Shown here: positions 34,496 through 43,889 of the stretch, piece after piece
Layout of the letters: every line of letters begins with the position of its first letter
Numbering within the stretch: the stretch's first letter is position 1
Source: Alphaproteobacteria bacterium
GTDB lineage: Bacteria > Pseudomonadota > Alphaproteobacteria > Sphingomonadales > Sphingomonadaceae
Assembly: GCA_018823325.1 (NCBI GenBank)
Contig: JAHJIJ010000030.1
Coordinates: forward strand, 62,001 to 126,000
Direction of reading: 5' to 3'
DNA: 64,000 nucleotides
Program-made: the position numbers and the translations under genes
The notes under the pieces: model-generated
What the model was told of the DNA's origin: nothing
The model's input: only the letters and a program-made list of their open reading frames with translations
Databases searched by the model: none

Positions 34496-35139
34496 TGACA
34501 CAGAAGAAAAAAGTCATGATCGTGGACGATCACCCGTTCTTCATTCACGGGCTCGAGCGCTATCTCAGCGCCAAGGGCAAATATGAGATTCAGTCCGCGC
34601 TCTCGGTGTCCGAAGCGATGGCGCTGGTGCCGACATTCAAGCCCGATCTGATGGTGATGGACGTCTCCATGGCAGAGGGCGGCGGCATGGCGCTGCTGCG
34701 TCAGGTCAAGGATGTGCTGAACGTGCCCACCATGTTCCTCACCGTCCAGATCGATCCGGAAGACACCATCGAGGCCATGAAGCTGGGCATTGACGGCATT
34801 GCGCTTAAGGACCGTGATCCGGAGGACATCGTGAAGACCATCGATGCTCTGCTGGCCGGCGAAGCGTCAATCGACCCTGCCGTCACAGAACGCGCACTGC
34901 GCCATTCCGTGCAGAACCCGACGCCGAAGCTGCGCCAGGACGACCTGCTGACCTCACGCGAGATCGAAATCGTCGAGTTCGTCTGCCGGGGCCAGCGCAA
35001 CAAGGAAATCGCGGATCACTTCAACCTCACCGAAGGCACGGTGAAGGTCCATCTGCACAATGTCTATCGCAAGCTGGGCGTCAGCTCGCGCGCGGAACTG
35101 ATCGTGAAGCAGGGCGGCCTGAACATCGCCCGCGCCTGA
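34495..35139 (+). CDS. LuxR/NarL-family response regulator
   Basis: This 214-residue regulator has a receiver domain with VMIVDDHPFF, phospho-acceptor Asp in LMVMDVSMAEGGG and Lys in IALKDRDPE. A LuxR-type DNA-binding domain follows (LLTSREIEIVEFVCRGQRN, then TEGTVKVHLHNVYRKLGVSSRAE). It is coupled to the preceding kinase by a one-base stop/start overlap (TGATG). The gene converges on the tad locus, with a shared hairpin between. Regulation of the pili is possible, but only by proximity. Confidence 0.92.
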   Translation: MTQKKKVMIVDDHPFFIHGLERYLSAKGKYEIQSALSVSEAMALVPTFKPDLMVMDVSMAEGGGMALLRQVKDVLNVPTMFLTVQIDPEDTIEAMKLGIDGIALKDRDPEDIVKTIDALLAGEASIDPAVTERALRHSVQNPTPKLRQDDLLTSREIEIVEFVCRGQRNKEIADHFNLTEGTVKVHLHNVYRKLGVSSRAELIVKQGGLNIARA

Positions 35140-35149
35140 GCCCGCCAAA

Positions 35150-35176
35150 GCCCGGGCGCCGGTTGCGGCGCCGGGC
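35150..35176. terminator. Hairpin between convergent regulator and tad locus
   Basis: Arms GCCCGGGCGCC and GGCGCCGGGC pair over ten bases with one bulged G. The hairpin occupies the 40-base gap between two convergent stop codons. Confidence 0.55.
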
Positions 35177-35179
35177 CGT

Positions 35180-35662
35180 TCAGGCCAGTGTCGTTGGGAG
35201 GGCAATCAGGGCGCCCACGGCGATGGCAATGCCATAAGCGAGCTTGCTGTCCTTGAGCGATCGGCGCGTCCCGCCCCCGCGCCGCACCAGCCGCACACCG
35301 AGATGCGCGATCGCAAGGACCAGGCCGGACAGCACGACGGCAACAAACAGATGCAGCGCATGGCCAAGATCGAACCAGAGCGCGATCGCGGCATAAAGCT
35401 TCGCATCCCCACCGCCGAACCAGCCCATCGCGAACAGCGCCATGCCGATGGCAAGCGCAATCGCGAAGTGGAGCCCATGCGACCAGAGCGCACCATCTGT
35501 CGCGCCCAACGGATAACCGATGACGAACAGCACGATGATGGCAAGGGGCCAGCCATTGGCGATTGTCAGCGTCCGCACATCCTGAACCGCCGCCCCCAGC
35601 AGCAGGCCAGCGAGCGGAAACAGAAAGATGAAGCCTGTGGGGCTGATCGCGTCAGGAAGCAC
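35180..35662 (-). CDS. cpaA: Prepilin peptidase (A24 family), Flp pilus
   Basis: This 160-residue polytopic membrane aspartic protease processes the Flp pilin and TadE/F-type pseudopilins. The two catalytic aspartates are in AAVQDVRTLTI and in GWFGGGDAKLYAA, the second being the typical GGGDxK motif. It starts with GTG at 35662, inside the 3' end of the TPR gene (11-base overlap), so translation is coupled. It is the last gene of the minus-strand pilus locus and ends just before the convergent hairpin. Confidence 0.9.
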   Translation of the reverse strand: MLPDAISPTGFIFLFPLAGLLLGAAVQDVRTLTIANGWPLAIIVLFVIGYPLGATDGALWSHGLHFAIALAIGMALFAMGWFGGGDAKLYAAIALWFDLGHALHLFVAVVLSGLVLAIAHLGVRLVRRGGGTRRSLKDSKLAYGIAIAVGALIALPTTLA

Positions 35663-36605
35663 AGCGTGGATTCGTCCAGATCATGCCCGTAACAGCGGCT
35701 GGAGACTGGGTCGGCGACCGCTCGCAAGCCAGTTGTTCGACCGTGGTCCGCAGCGCATTGGTCACGCCCGAGCGTGCCTGGCTGACGATCTTGCGTACGG
35801 TTGCGCCGCCGGCTGCGCTTTTCTGCCGGACGGTCGCGGAGGCCTGCGCGCTTCTGCCCGACGCCCCGCCGTCATGGCCCCGCGCGACAACGCGCACCTC
35901 ATAATGGCTCACCCGCTTGAGGACGGGGGGGCTGCCAGCGGCCACGAGTTCACCTGTCCTCACCCGCTCCAGCGTGAAAGGCTGGGAAACACCGGACCCG
36001 CCCGTTTTCTCCAGCACAGGCGAAGCGATTGCCTGCCCGGCATCCGTCTGCGCCCGCCGCGTAACCAGCGTCACATCGATCAGCCCGCCCGCGTTCAGGA
36101 TCGGTCCTGCATCGGCCCGACGCCCGGTAGCGGCGGCCCCGGTGCCTGCCATGCGAAGGCGGTAGACCTCCTGTACCGGCTGCTCTTCAAACGCCTGAGC
36201 CTTGGCCTCGGCTCTTGCCAGAGCAACCCGCTCATCTCGCGCAATCAGACGCGCCATGTTGCGCGCATAAGCGAAGTTTTCCGGCGCCAGGGCAATCGCC
36301 TGCTCGAAGTGCCGGCGCGCCAGATCGGACCGCCCGATGGCATCATAAGCCACGGCAAGGCCATTATGCACAGCGGCCGAGTCCGGCTGGGTAATCAGCA
36401 TCTCGCGATACTGGCCAATCGCCAGCCCATACTGCTCCTCCTGCAAGTGGCGCCGGGCCGCCTGCACCATGTCGTCAGTCGATTGCAGCGGCGCAGCCCC
36501 CTGCCCCGCCGCTCTCACCTCCAGGCGGTTGCCGCCCATCGAACAGGAGGACATCATGAGCGCGGCCAGAGCCAGCGTGCCGAACGACAGGGGTCGCGTG
36601 CGCAT
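35652..36605 (-). CDS. TPR lipoprotein, TadD-like pilus assembly protein
   Basis: This 317-residue protein has a lipoprotein signal (LALAALMMSSCSMGG; the Cys is the likely lipidation site). Three or so tetratricopeptide repeats span residues 45-130 (AARRHLQEEQYGLAIGQYREMLITQP, then NGLAVAYDAIGRSDLARRHFEQAI). The rest is low-complexity and Ala/Gly-rich. Its place in the locus fits TadD, which helps secretin assembly. AGGAGG precedes the ATG at 36605, which shares its first base with the tadC stop. A TTG at 36608 is possible but less likely. Confidence 0.8.
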   Translation of the reverse strand: MRTRPLSFGTLALAALMMSSCSMGGNRLEVRAAGQGAAPLQSTDDMVQAARRHLQEEQYGLAIGQYREMLITQPDSAAVHNGLAVAYDAIGRSDLARRHFEQAIALAPENFAYARNMARLIARDERVALARAEAKAQAFEEQPVQEVYRLRMAGTGAAATGRRADAGPILNAGGLIDVTLVTRRAQTDAGQAIASPVLEKTGGSGVSQPFTLERVRTGELVAAGSPPVLKRVSHYEVRVVARGHDGGASGRSAQASATVRQKSAAGGATVRKIVSQARSGVTNALRTTVEQLACERSPTQSPAAVTGMIWTNPRCAS

Positions 36606-37585
36606 CAATTGCCTCCTACCATGATGGGGATCAGGATTTTCACGACGCGGATCGCGGCCGGCAGCATCAGCACGCCGATCATCGTCGGCAGCATGCAGGC
36701 GACGAGCGGAATGGAGAGAAGCACCGGCAGACGGTGCGCCTTCTCCTCCGCGCGCAGCCGCCGCTTCTCGCGCATTTCATTGGCATAGACCCGCAACGTT
36801 TGCCCGATGCTGGTCCCGAGCTTGTCGGACTGGATGAGCAGTGTGGTGAACGCCCGGATCTCATCGACTTTCGCCCGCTGGGCCATGCCGCGCAGAGCCT
36901 GTTCGCGACTGGCACCCGCGCGCAACTCCAGCGTTGCCGCAGAGAGCAGTTCGGCCAGCCGCGGATGCGAGCGCAGCACCTCGCGCCCGACGCGATCGAA
37001 CGCGGCCTCCATGCCCAGCCCGGCTTCCACACAGACCAGCATGAGATCGAGGCAATCGGGGAACCCGTTTATGATCTCCTGCTTGCGGCGGTCGACCCGG
37101 AGGCGCAGCCAGAGATTGGGCGCGTACATGCCGATCAGTGCCAGAATGACGGAGACGAAATAGATCGTGATCAGCGAGGGGCGCTCGGACCCTGATAGGG
37201 CGAAGGCGAGATAGATGGCCGGCACCCCGAAGAGCAGGAACAGGCGGACCAGAGTGAAAATGCGCGCGGCACTGGCAGTATCGAAGCCCGCGAGCGCCAG
37301 CTTTTCCTTGAGCGAGCTGTTTTTCTCATCGGTCAGCGGGATACCGGCCCGCTCGATCGCAGCCGTCAGCTTGCTCCAGCCTTCGTTGCGCTCCTGCTCG
37401 CGAAGATGCGTACGCGCAACGCTGCCCAGCGCCTGCCCGGTCGCGGTTTCGGCGAGACGGCTGCGGATCGCCGAGCGCCCTGCAAGCAAGCGCGCAACCA
37501 GCAACACGGCAAGCACGACGATGATGAACAGTCCCGCCAGTGCCGTGATGCGGACCAGTTCGGATGAGATGAGGACATCGACCAT
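36605..37585 (-). CDS. tadC: Flp pilus inner-membrane platform protein TadC
   Basis: This 326-residue type II secretion F-domain protein has an N-terminal membrane helix (ALAGLFIIVVLAVLLVARLL), a pair of helices near residues 110-160, the F domain (FPDCLDLMLVCVEAGLGMEAAFDRV ... LRAGASREQALRGMAQR), and a final helix pair ending LPAAIRVVKILIPIMV. With TadB it forms the membrane platform worked by the CpaF ATPase. The start lies two bases after the tadB stop. Confidence 0.92.
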   Translation of the reverse strand: MVDVLISSELVRITALAGLFIIVVLAVLLVARLLAGRSAIRSRLAETATGQALGSVARTHLREQERNEGWSKLTAAIERAGIPLTDEKNSSLKEKLALAGFDTASAARIFTLVRLFLLFGVPAIYLAFALSGSERPSLITIYFVSVILALIGMYAPNLWLRLRVDRRKQEIINGFPDCLDLMLVCVEAGLGMEAAFDRVGREVLRSHPRLAELLSAATLELRAGASREQALRGMAQRAKVDEIRAFTTLLIQSDKLGTSIGQTLRVYANEMREKRRLRAEEKAHRLPVLLSIPLVACMLPTMIGVLMLPAAIRVVKILIPIMVGGN

Positions 37586-37587
37586 CG

Positions 37588-38589
37588 TCAGACCTTCAGA
37601 TCGATCATGCGGCGGATGATCACCACGCCGAGAAAATAGAGCCCGATCAGCACCGAGAAGCCGATGATGAAGGCGGGATCGCGCGAATATTCGAGGTAGA
37701 AGCCGGGATTGATCATGAACACGAGCGCGAAGGTCCCGATCGGCAGGGCCGTCAGCACCTTGGCGGACATCCGCCCCTCGGAGCTGAGCGCACGCACCTT
37801 CATGTACATCGAGGCCCGCTCACGGATCACGCGGGAGAGGTTCTCGAGGATTTCCGCCAGATTGCCGCCGGTCTCGTTCTGCACGGAAAGGCAGACGACG
37901 AACATGTGGAGATCTTCCAGTTCCCAGCGATCCGCCATGTCCTGCAAGGCATCGCGCAGATCCGCACCATAAGCGACTTCATCGGTCACGAGACCGAATT
38001 CGCTACCGATCGGGTCTTCCATCTCGGTGGCGAGGAGGTTGAGCGCGGATGCGATGGGATGGCCGGCACGAAGACCGCGCACGAAAATGTCCAGCGCGAC
38101 GGGAAACTGTTCCTGCATCTTCGCGCGCCGCTTTTGCGCTGCGTGCGAAAGGAACATCACCGGTAACGCAACGCCTACGCTCAAGCTAAAGGCCGCCGCC
38201 AGCTGAATGAGGCCCAGCGTCGCGCCATAGCCGAAATAGGTCGCGCTGATGAGCAGCACGGAAAAGATCACGCCCACGGCAGCCATCATGAACAGCAGCA
38301 CCTGCCGCGCCGTGACGCCGACCTGCGCCGACCGCACGATCCGTTCCAGCGAGCCGAGCCAGCGGCCCAATATGCCCGGATATTTGCCGAAGCCCTCGCC
38401 AGCATCCTTGCGGATCTGCGCGATGATCTCCTGCCGTTCGCTGCCCTGCTCGATCATGCGCAGGCGACGGTTGATCGCGCGGGCGGATTTGCCGCGTGCG
38501 CGCAGGTGCCCGAACACCATTTCGCTGATCAGGAACACAGTCGCAAAAATGAGGACGAGGACCAGCGTCCGGATGACGGTTTCGCTCAT
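37588..38589 (-). CDS. tadB: Flp pilus inner-membrane platform protein TadB
   Basis: This 333-residue F-domain membrane protein has helices near residues 10-25, 95-145 and 275-330. The conserved F domain reads FPVALDIFVRGLRAGHPIASALNLLATEM, followed by GADLRDALQDMADRW and NETGGNLAEILENLSRVIRER. It pairs with TadC as the pilus assembly platform. The gene is one base from the cpaF stop, in an unbroken minus-strand run. Confidence 0.93.
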   Translation of the reverse strand: MSETVIRTLVLVLIFATVFLISEMVFGHLRARGKSARAINRRLRMIEQGSERQEIIAQIRKDAGEGFGKYPGILGRWLGSLERIVRSAQVGVTARQVLLFMMAAVGVIFSVLLISATYFGYGATLGLIQLAAAFSLSVGVALPVMFLSHAAQKRRAKMQEQFPVALDIFVRGLRAGHPIASALNLLATEMEDPIGSEFGLVTDEVAYGADLRDALQDMADRWELEDLHMFVVCLSVQNETGGNLAEILENLSRVIRERASMYMKVRALSSEGRMSAKVLTALPIGTFALVFMINPGFYLEYSRDPAFIIGFSVLIGLYFLGVVIIRRMIDLKV

Positions 38590-38590
38590 C

Positions 38591-39943
38591 TCAGTCGAGC
38601 CTCAGATCGGGGCGGAAAAGGCTCATCGGCAAATCCACGCCATGGGCGAACATCTGCTCCAGGAAGCGCGGGCGAATACCAGTCGCCTCAAAATGGCCGA
38701 TCACGCGGTTTTGCTCATCCCGTCCACGAATGCGGAAGCGGAAGATTTCCTGCATCGTCACCACATCGCTTTCCATGCCGGTCACTTCCGAGACGCTGGT
38801 GATGCGGCGCGAACCATCGGCAAGGCGGGCGACCTGAATGACGACGTTGATGGCCGAAGCGATCTGCGCGCGCGCCGACCGTGCCGGCATGTCCACGCCG
38901 CTCATGCCGATCATCTGCTCGATGCGGGCCAGCGCATCGCGTGGGGTATTGGCGTGGACCGTCGTCATCGAGCCATCATGGCCGGTGTTCATCGCCTGAA
39001 GCATGTCGAATGCTTCCCCGGCGCGCACCTCGCCCACAATGATGCGGTCCGGCCGCATGCGCAGCGCGTTCTTCACCAACTCGCGCTGGCCGATCTCGCC
39101 CTTGCCCTCGATGTTGGACGGACGTGTCTCCATCCGCGCGACATGGACCTGCTGGAGCTGGAGTTCCGCCGAATCCTCAATGGTGACGATCCTCTCCTCA
39201 TGCGCGATGTGCGCCGACATCGCATTGAGAAGCGTCGTCTTGCCGGCACCCGTTCCGCCGGAGATCAGCACATTGCGGCGCGCCACAACGATGGCGGCCA
39301 GCACGTCAGCCAGCGCCTGTGGCAGGCTGCCCAGCTCGACGAGCTTGGCCATATCGATGGGCTTCTTGGAGAATTTGCGGATGGAAAGCAGCGGCCCGTC
39401 AATAGCGAGCGGCGGGATCACAGCGTTGACGCGCGAGCCGTCCGCCAGCCGCGCATCCACATAGGGGGATTGCTCGTCCACGCGCCGCCCGACGCCACTG
39501 ACGATCTTCTGGATGATGCGGATGAGATGCTTGTCGTCCTTGAAGCGGCTGTCCACCCGCTCCAGCTTGCCCTTGCGCTCGACGAAGATGACCTCGTGGC
39601 CATTGACCAGAATGTCGTTGATGCTCTCGTCCTGCAGCAGCGGCTCCAGCGGGCCGAGGCCGAGCAGTTCGTCCAGAATCTCGGCAACGAGTGCCCGGCG
39701 CTCCGCCTGATTGAGCGCATGCTTCTGGAGGGCAAGCTGCTCATGGACGATCTCGCCGACTTCGACCTCGATCTGCGGCCGCGTCATCGTTTCCAGCGCC
39801 TGAAGGTTGATCACCTCAAGCAGCCGGCGATGCAGTTCGATCTTAAGTCCAAGATACTCCGGCGCGGCCTTGCTGCCCGGGCGCCTTTCCGGCCCATCCT
39901 CCGTCTGCTGAGACGATGCGTTGCTGCGTTTGATCTGCCACAT
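38591..39943 (-). CDS. cpaF: Flp pilus assembly/secretion ATPase CpaF (TadA)
   Basis: This 450-residue hexameric ATPase powers Flp pilus extension. The Walker A motif is ISGGTGAGKTTLL, the Asp box region follows at IVTIEDSAELQL, the Walker B-like stretch is MRPDRIIVGEVRAGEAFDML, and the His box is MTTVHANTPRDAL. The N-terminal helical domain typical of CpaF precedes it. One base separates it from the cpaE stop. Family assignment is secure. Confidence 0.96.
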   Translation of the reverse strand: MWQIKRSNASSQQTEDGPERRPGSKAAPEYLGLKIELHRRLLEVINLQALETMTRPQIEVEVGEIVHEQLALQKHALNQAERRALVAEILDELLGLGPLEPLLQDESINDILVNGHEVIFVERKGKLERVDSRFKDDKHLIRIIQKIVSGVGRRVDEQSPYVDARLADGSRVNAVIPPLAIDGPLLSIRKFSKKPIDMAKLVELGSLPQALADVLAAIVVARRNVLISGGTGAGKTTLLNAMSAHIAHEERIVTIEDSAELQLQQVHVARMETRPSNIEGKGEIGQRELVKNALRMRPDRIIVGEVRAGEAFDMLQAMNTGHDGSMTTVHANTPRDALARIEQMIGMSGVDMPARSARAQIASAINVVIQVARLADGSRRITSVSEVTGMESDVVTMQEIFRFRIRGRDEQNRVIGHFEATGIRPRFLEQMFAHGVDLPMSLFRPDLRLD

Positions 39944-39944
39944 G

Positions 39945-41147
39945 TCAGGATGCCGCCTGTACGGCCATTTCGCTCACCGCTTGCGCGGTCCGAGCGAAAT
40001 CGCGGGCGATCTTCGAACGCTTGTTGAGGTCCGCCACGACAATGCCCTGATTGTTGGCGGCGCTCATCAGCGGATAATCATTGTGGACATGGAACTGGAC
40101 CGGGTGCCCCAGCACCTTGGCGGCATCGTCCAGACCGATGGTCTTGAAAAGACGCTGCTCCACCCGGTTGACCAGTACGGCAATGCGCGAGCTCTCGATG
40201 CCTTGCGATTTCAGGAGCTGCAACTGGCGTTTGCCCTGACGCAGGCTGCCGACGCTCAGCTCGACCACCAGAATGATGAGATCGGACTGCGCGACGACGG
40301 AAAGCGTCCAGTTGGCCCAGTTGGCCGGGAGATCGGCCACGACGAACTCGAACTCATTGCGGGCCGTCTGGAGGACGCGGCGCAGCTGGGCCTCGTCCAC
40401 GGCCTCGATCGGCAGAATCTCCGCCGGAGCAGGCACGAAACTCGCGCCACCCGACACCACGGACATGACCGTGCGCAGAAAGTCCCCGTCGATCCGCGCG
40501 CCGCCCTCCAGCAACTCGGTGAGCGAGGGTTCGGCTGCCGCGCCCAGATAGGTCGCGGCATTGCCGAACTGCACGTCCAGATCGAAGAGGCAGGCCCGAT
40601 CATCGCCCTGCGCAGCGAGCGTAGCGGCAAGATTGACCGCAACGTTGGTCGCGCCCACGCCGCCAATGCTCTTCACCACCGCGATGAGCTTCCCCGCCTT
40701 CTGATGATTGCGCGGCGTCTGGCCCTTCCGGTTAGCAATGAGGTCGCCGACGCTTTCGGTCAGCTGGGCGATGGAAAGCGGCAGCTCGATCACATCGTTC
40801 ACGCCCTGCCGCAGCAGCGCGCGGACCAGCGAGAGGTCCGCCTCCCGCACCAGCGCGATGATCGGCAGATCGGGCTGCTCGGCCCGCAGCGCCGCGATGC
40901 GGGCAATGGACTGGCGCGATTGCGGATTGACCTCCACGCACAGCACGGAGGCCGTCTGGGCCAGCTCCACGGGAATGGGCGCTGACAGATCGAGCGGGTT
41001 GATCGCCACGGTCAGCTTGCTCGCGGCGCCGTCCACCCGCTCCAGCACGGCGATCTCGGCTTCGCTCAGGACGATCTCGATCTTGTATTCGCTCAAGTCC
41101 AAGATCTCTTCCTTTGAAGCGTCGAGGTGATGATCAATCCGTCCCAC
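39945..41147 (-). CDS. cpaE: Pilus localisation/assembly protein CpaE (TadZ)
   Basis: This 400-residue protein has an N-terminal receiver-like domain (residues 20-140, PDLPIIALVREADLS) followed by a ParA/MinD-like ATPase domain. The deviant Walker A is altered: KSIGGVGATNVAVN lacks the usual second lysine (KGGVGKT), although downstream ACLFDLDVQFGNAATYLG is normal. CpaE places the pilus machine at the cell pole in relatives. Twelve bases separate it from the preceding pseudopilin gene. Confidence 0.9.
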   Translation of the reverse strand: MGRIDHHLDASKEEILDLSEYKIEIVLSEAEIAVLERVDGAASKLTVAINPLDLSAPIPVELAQTASVLCVEVNPQSRQSIARIAALRAEQPDLPIIALVREADLSLVRALLRQGVNDVIELPLSIAQLTESVGDLIANRKGQTPRNHQKAGKLIAVVKSIGGVGATNVAVNLAATLAAQGDDRACLFDLDVQFGNAATYLGAAAEPSLTELLEGGARIDGDFLRTVMSVVSGGASFVPAPAEILPIEAVDEAQLRRVLQTARNEFEFVVADLPANWANWTLSVVAQSDLIILVVELSVGSLRQGKRQLQLLKSQGIESSRIAVLVNRVEQRLFKTIGLDDAAKVLGHPVQFHVHNDYPLMSAANNQGIVVADLNKRSKIARDFARTAQAVSEMAVQAAS

Positions 41148-41159
41148 GGTAGTATCCGA

Positions 41160-41765
41160 TCAGTTCGAGGTCAGTCCAAGGCCGTCTTCCATCGTCAGCG
41201 TCGCGCTGAACGCAGGCAAGTCGACCTCCAGCCCCATCAGGACCAGCGGCTGGAAGGTGAGATTACGAAGACTTACGGTAATAAGTGGTGAAACATCCGG
41301 GCCATTGGGATCGCCCGAGAAACCAAGACCCGACCATGCGTAAGTGATCGTCACGTCCGCCGCAGTCACGTCCGGCTTCAACCGGGCAATGCGCGCGACC
41401 AGCGCGTTGAACGCCGTGGCATCGCGGGTCAGCGGAAATGCGCATGAGCCGCCGCTCGCACACAGGCATGAAGTCGAATCGCAGGTAACCCCGGGAAAGC
41501 TGCTCACTGGCACGACATCGCCTTGCGGGATGCCACCGCTCACGGCGAAACTATAGTCCCGCAGACCGCTGGGGATCATGTCCGTCACAGCCGCAAACCG
41601 AACACCCTGCTGCGTCGCCTTCTCCGCCTGATTCCAGGTCCACATCAGCCGCCCGACATCGATGATGCCGAACAGGAAGAGGATCAGCAGCGGCACCACC
41701 AGCGCGAACTCCGCCGCTGGCCCGCCGGAGCGATCCGCCCAGAAGCGATGCAGCAGCCCGCTCAT
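41160..41765 (-). CDS. TadE-family pseudopilin (second)
   Basis: This 201-residue protein has the TadE start: a short basic head, GGPAAEFALVVPLLILFLFGIIDVGRLMW (prepilin-like membrane helix with Glu), and a periplasmic domain with several cysteines (CDSTSCLCASGGSC). It is a probable minor pseudopilin cleaved by the A24 peptidase. It overlaps the preceding TadE-like gene by four bases. Confidence 0.85.
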   Translation of the reverse strand: MSGLLHRFWADRSGGPAAEFALVVPLLILFLFGIIDVGRLMWTWNQAEKATQQGVRFAAVTDMIPSGLRDYSFAVSGGIPQGDVVPVSSFPGVTCDSTSCLCASGGSCAFPLTRDATAFNALVARIARLKPDVTAADVTITYAWSGLGFSGDPNGPDVSPLITVSLRNLTFQPLVLMGLEVDLPAFSATLTMEDGLGLTSN

Positions 41766-42259
41766 ATGCCCATCACCGGGGATTGGGCGGACGCGGAGAC
41801 GCTCAGCCCCGCAGTATCGAAGCCCAAGGCGCCGAAAAGGGAATTATAGGGCACCGTTGCGCTGACCGTCACAACTGGCGCACCGCTGGCCCGGCCGGTG
41901 TAGATGCCGGTAGTGGTTCCGCCCGAGCAGGACACGCTGACCGTCACCTGATCGTTGATCCAGCCGCTCACCCGCGCATCGCCGGAACCCGCGGCATCAC
42001 CGGTTCGCGTAAGATTCTTGATGCTGGTTTCAACGCCCGAATTGGTCACTGCGGCGCAGGAATAGTCGGCAAAGGACTGCCGGCCGGCGAAGCGCGCGCC
42101 GTCTCGCACGGCCTTGACGACGATATGCTCGTTCCAGAAGAAATTGCCGGCCTCGAAGATGCCGAACATGATCACCATCAGCAGCGGCGTCACCATCGCC
42201 ATTTCGGCAGCAGCAACACCACGCGTGTCCCGCACGAAGGAGGCGAGCAGCCGGATCAT
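41762..42259 (-). CDS. TadE-family pseudopilin (first)
   Basis: This 165-residue protein starts MIRLLASFVRDTRG, then VAAAEMAMVTPLLMVIMFGIFEAGNFFW, the helix typical of TadE/TadF pseudopilins. The remaining part is a small extracytoplasmic beta-rich domain with a Cys pair. It overlaps the TadG-like gene upstream and the second TadE gene downstream by four bases each, indicating tight translational coupling. Confidence 0.86.
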   Translation of the reverse strand: MIRLLASFVRDTRGVAAAEMAMVTPLLMVIMFGIFEAGNFFWNEHIVVKAVRDGARFAGRQSFADYSCAAVTNSGVETSIKNLTRTGDAAGSGDARVSGWINDQVTVSVSCSGGTTTGIYTGRASGAPVVTVSATVPYNSLFGALGFDTAGLSVSASAQSPVMGI

Positions 42260-43866
42260 TCGACCAGATACGGCACGTCGCGCCGCACCACCTGCCCTGC
42301 AGTCCCGTCACTGTTGGCAGCCGCCTGCTCGATGACTTCCACATAAACGTCGCCCGCCCCCGTCCGCGCGCGGTTCAGAGACGGCTCGACGAGGAAGACA
42401 TCGAGCCATTTCACAACGCCGACGTTAGTAGAATTGCCGCGAACATTCTCGGCGTTGCAGTTCACGACAGCAACCGAGATACGCCGACGATCGGGCGTGG
42501 TTCCTCCCGGTGTGATCCCCGGCGTCGTGCAATAGGCCCCGCCGCGCGACCGCAAAGTGTTCGGTCCCGAGCCGCTAACAGTGCGCGGGCCTAGTACCGT
42601 CTGTCCGTTCAGGCTGGTACCGGCATTCGCCATTTCCCAGCGATAGACCTCGTAGCGGGTAACGCCATAAGGAGGCGTGCCGCCAGTCGCGGTGACCGGA
42701 TAATTGGCACTGGTGGACAAGGCTGCCTTCCATTGCGCTGAAGTCGCACCATTATAATTCACGCGGAAATAGGCATCGATATCCCACACGCCATCGCCGA
42801 TCGGACCGGTACAGGCGCCGGAGGTGCCGGACGTCACAGCGTGACAGATGTCGCGCGGATGCCCCATCGCATCGGGAAAATTGCTGGAAAGCGGTGTCGT
42901 CGAGGAAGGTAGATATGGGTTACTGGAGACGCGCCAGCCATTGTTGTGAATATTGCAGGCCTGACCATTTGTCGCGTCGGTCTTGATCAGATCTTTGACG
43001 CTGTTCGCCGAGGGCGGGCATGCGCCGCCATTGGGGCAGACCGGGTGGCTGTTGCCGATATCGAAGCGCGTATTAAGCGAATCCGTCACCGATACGTTGG
43101 CGCCCGGCTTGGTGTCCACGCCGGTACTGGGGCTGCAATCGCCGGGCACGGAAGTCCAGCCCAGCGCCTCACGCAGGCCGGGCACGCCATTCGAACCGCC
43201 GCTGGTATCCAGATAGCCGAAATTGCCCGGCGCCCAGGCGCTCCCGGCGCCCTGGGTTGTCTCATTGCCGCCATTATTGTGATTATTGCCGCCGACCGCG
43301 ACGAGCTTAAGCCCCTTGCCGACATAATTGCCGACGGTGAAATCCGGATCGGTCGTTTCCGCCGGATTGCAGATCATCACCGGCGGCACCTTGCAGGTGG
43401 CCGAGCCCATGCCTGCCATTGCCTGCGCATCGATCAGGCCGGAGGACATGAGGTTGACGATGGGCGTCAGCGCGTAAAACACTTGCCGTCCGTCCACCAG
43501 AACCTCGGCGAAGCGGGCGTTTGCGTCGCTCGTCGCCGGGGTCTTGCTGAGGTCCGAATAGAAGCTGACCGAAGCAACCCCAACGGCCCCGCCCTCGCCA
43601 TCATTGGAAAGGCGCGTGAGGTTCGACACCAGATCATTGGCCGCCGTGGTCGCCCGCGCCATGGCATCGGGCCGCCCATCCAACTGCGTCGCCGCCGCCA
43701 GCGCCGCCTGATCGGCCGCGTTCTGGAGCTCGGAATGCATCCCCACCATGCGCGCATAATCAAAGGCGATGCCGCCTACCGCAATCAGGCCGACGAGCGC
43801 CAGGGCCACGGTCGGCGCCACGGCACCTTCCGTTGACCTGAAGAGAGATGCAATTCTCTTCGCCAT
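42256..43866 (-). CDS. TadG-like Flp pilus protein
   Basis: This 536-residue protein begins with the Tad-type helix GAVAPTVALALVGLIAVGGIAFDYARM, followed by a helical stretch (ELQNAADQAALAAATQLDG). A large Asn/Gly/Thr-rich extracytoplasmic domain contains many cysteines. I start at the ATG at 43866, where the family pattern begins; the frame is open to 44103, but that part does not resemble the family. No von Willebrand MIDAS motif was evident, unlike some TadG proteins. Confidence 0.83.
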   Translation of the reverse strand: MAKRIASLFRSTEGAVAPTVALALVGLIAVGGIAFDYARMVGMHSELQNAADQAALAAATQLDGRPDAMARATTAANDLVSNLTRLSNDGEGGAVGVASVSFYSDLSKTPATSDANARFAEVLVDGRQVFYALTPIVNLMSSGLIDAQAMAGMGSATCKVPPVMICNPAETTDPDFTVGNYVGKGLKLVAVGGNNHNNGGNETTQGAGSAWAPGNFGYLDTSGGSNGVPGLREALGWTSVPGDCSPSTGVDTKPGANVSVTDSLNTRFDIGNSHPVCPNGGACPPSANSVKDLIKTDATNGQACNIHNNGWRVSSNPYLPSSTTPLSSNFPDAMGHPRDICHAVTSGTSGACTGPIGDGVWDIDAYFRVNYNGATSAQWKAALSTSANYPVTATGGTPPYGVTRYEVYRWEMANAGTSLNGQTVLGPRTVSGSGPNTLRSRGGAYCTTPGITPGGTTPDRRRISVAVVNCNAENVRGNSTNVGVVKWLDVFLVEPSLNRARTGAGDVYVEVIEQAAANSDGTAGQVVRRDVPYLVE

Positions 43867-43889
43867 GGCTGCTTCGTTCGCCTCCCCGG

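Noticed and set aside
38249..40027. 592-codon plus-strand frame opposite cpaF and tadB
   Set aside because: It covers parts of two secure pilus genes on the other strand; composition artefact.
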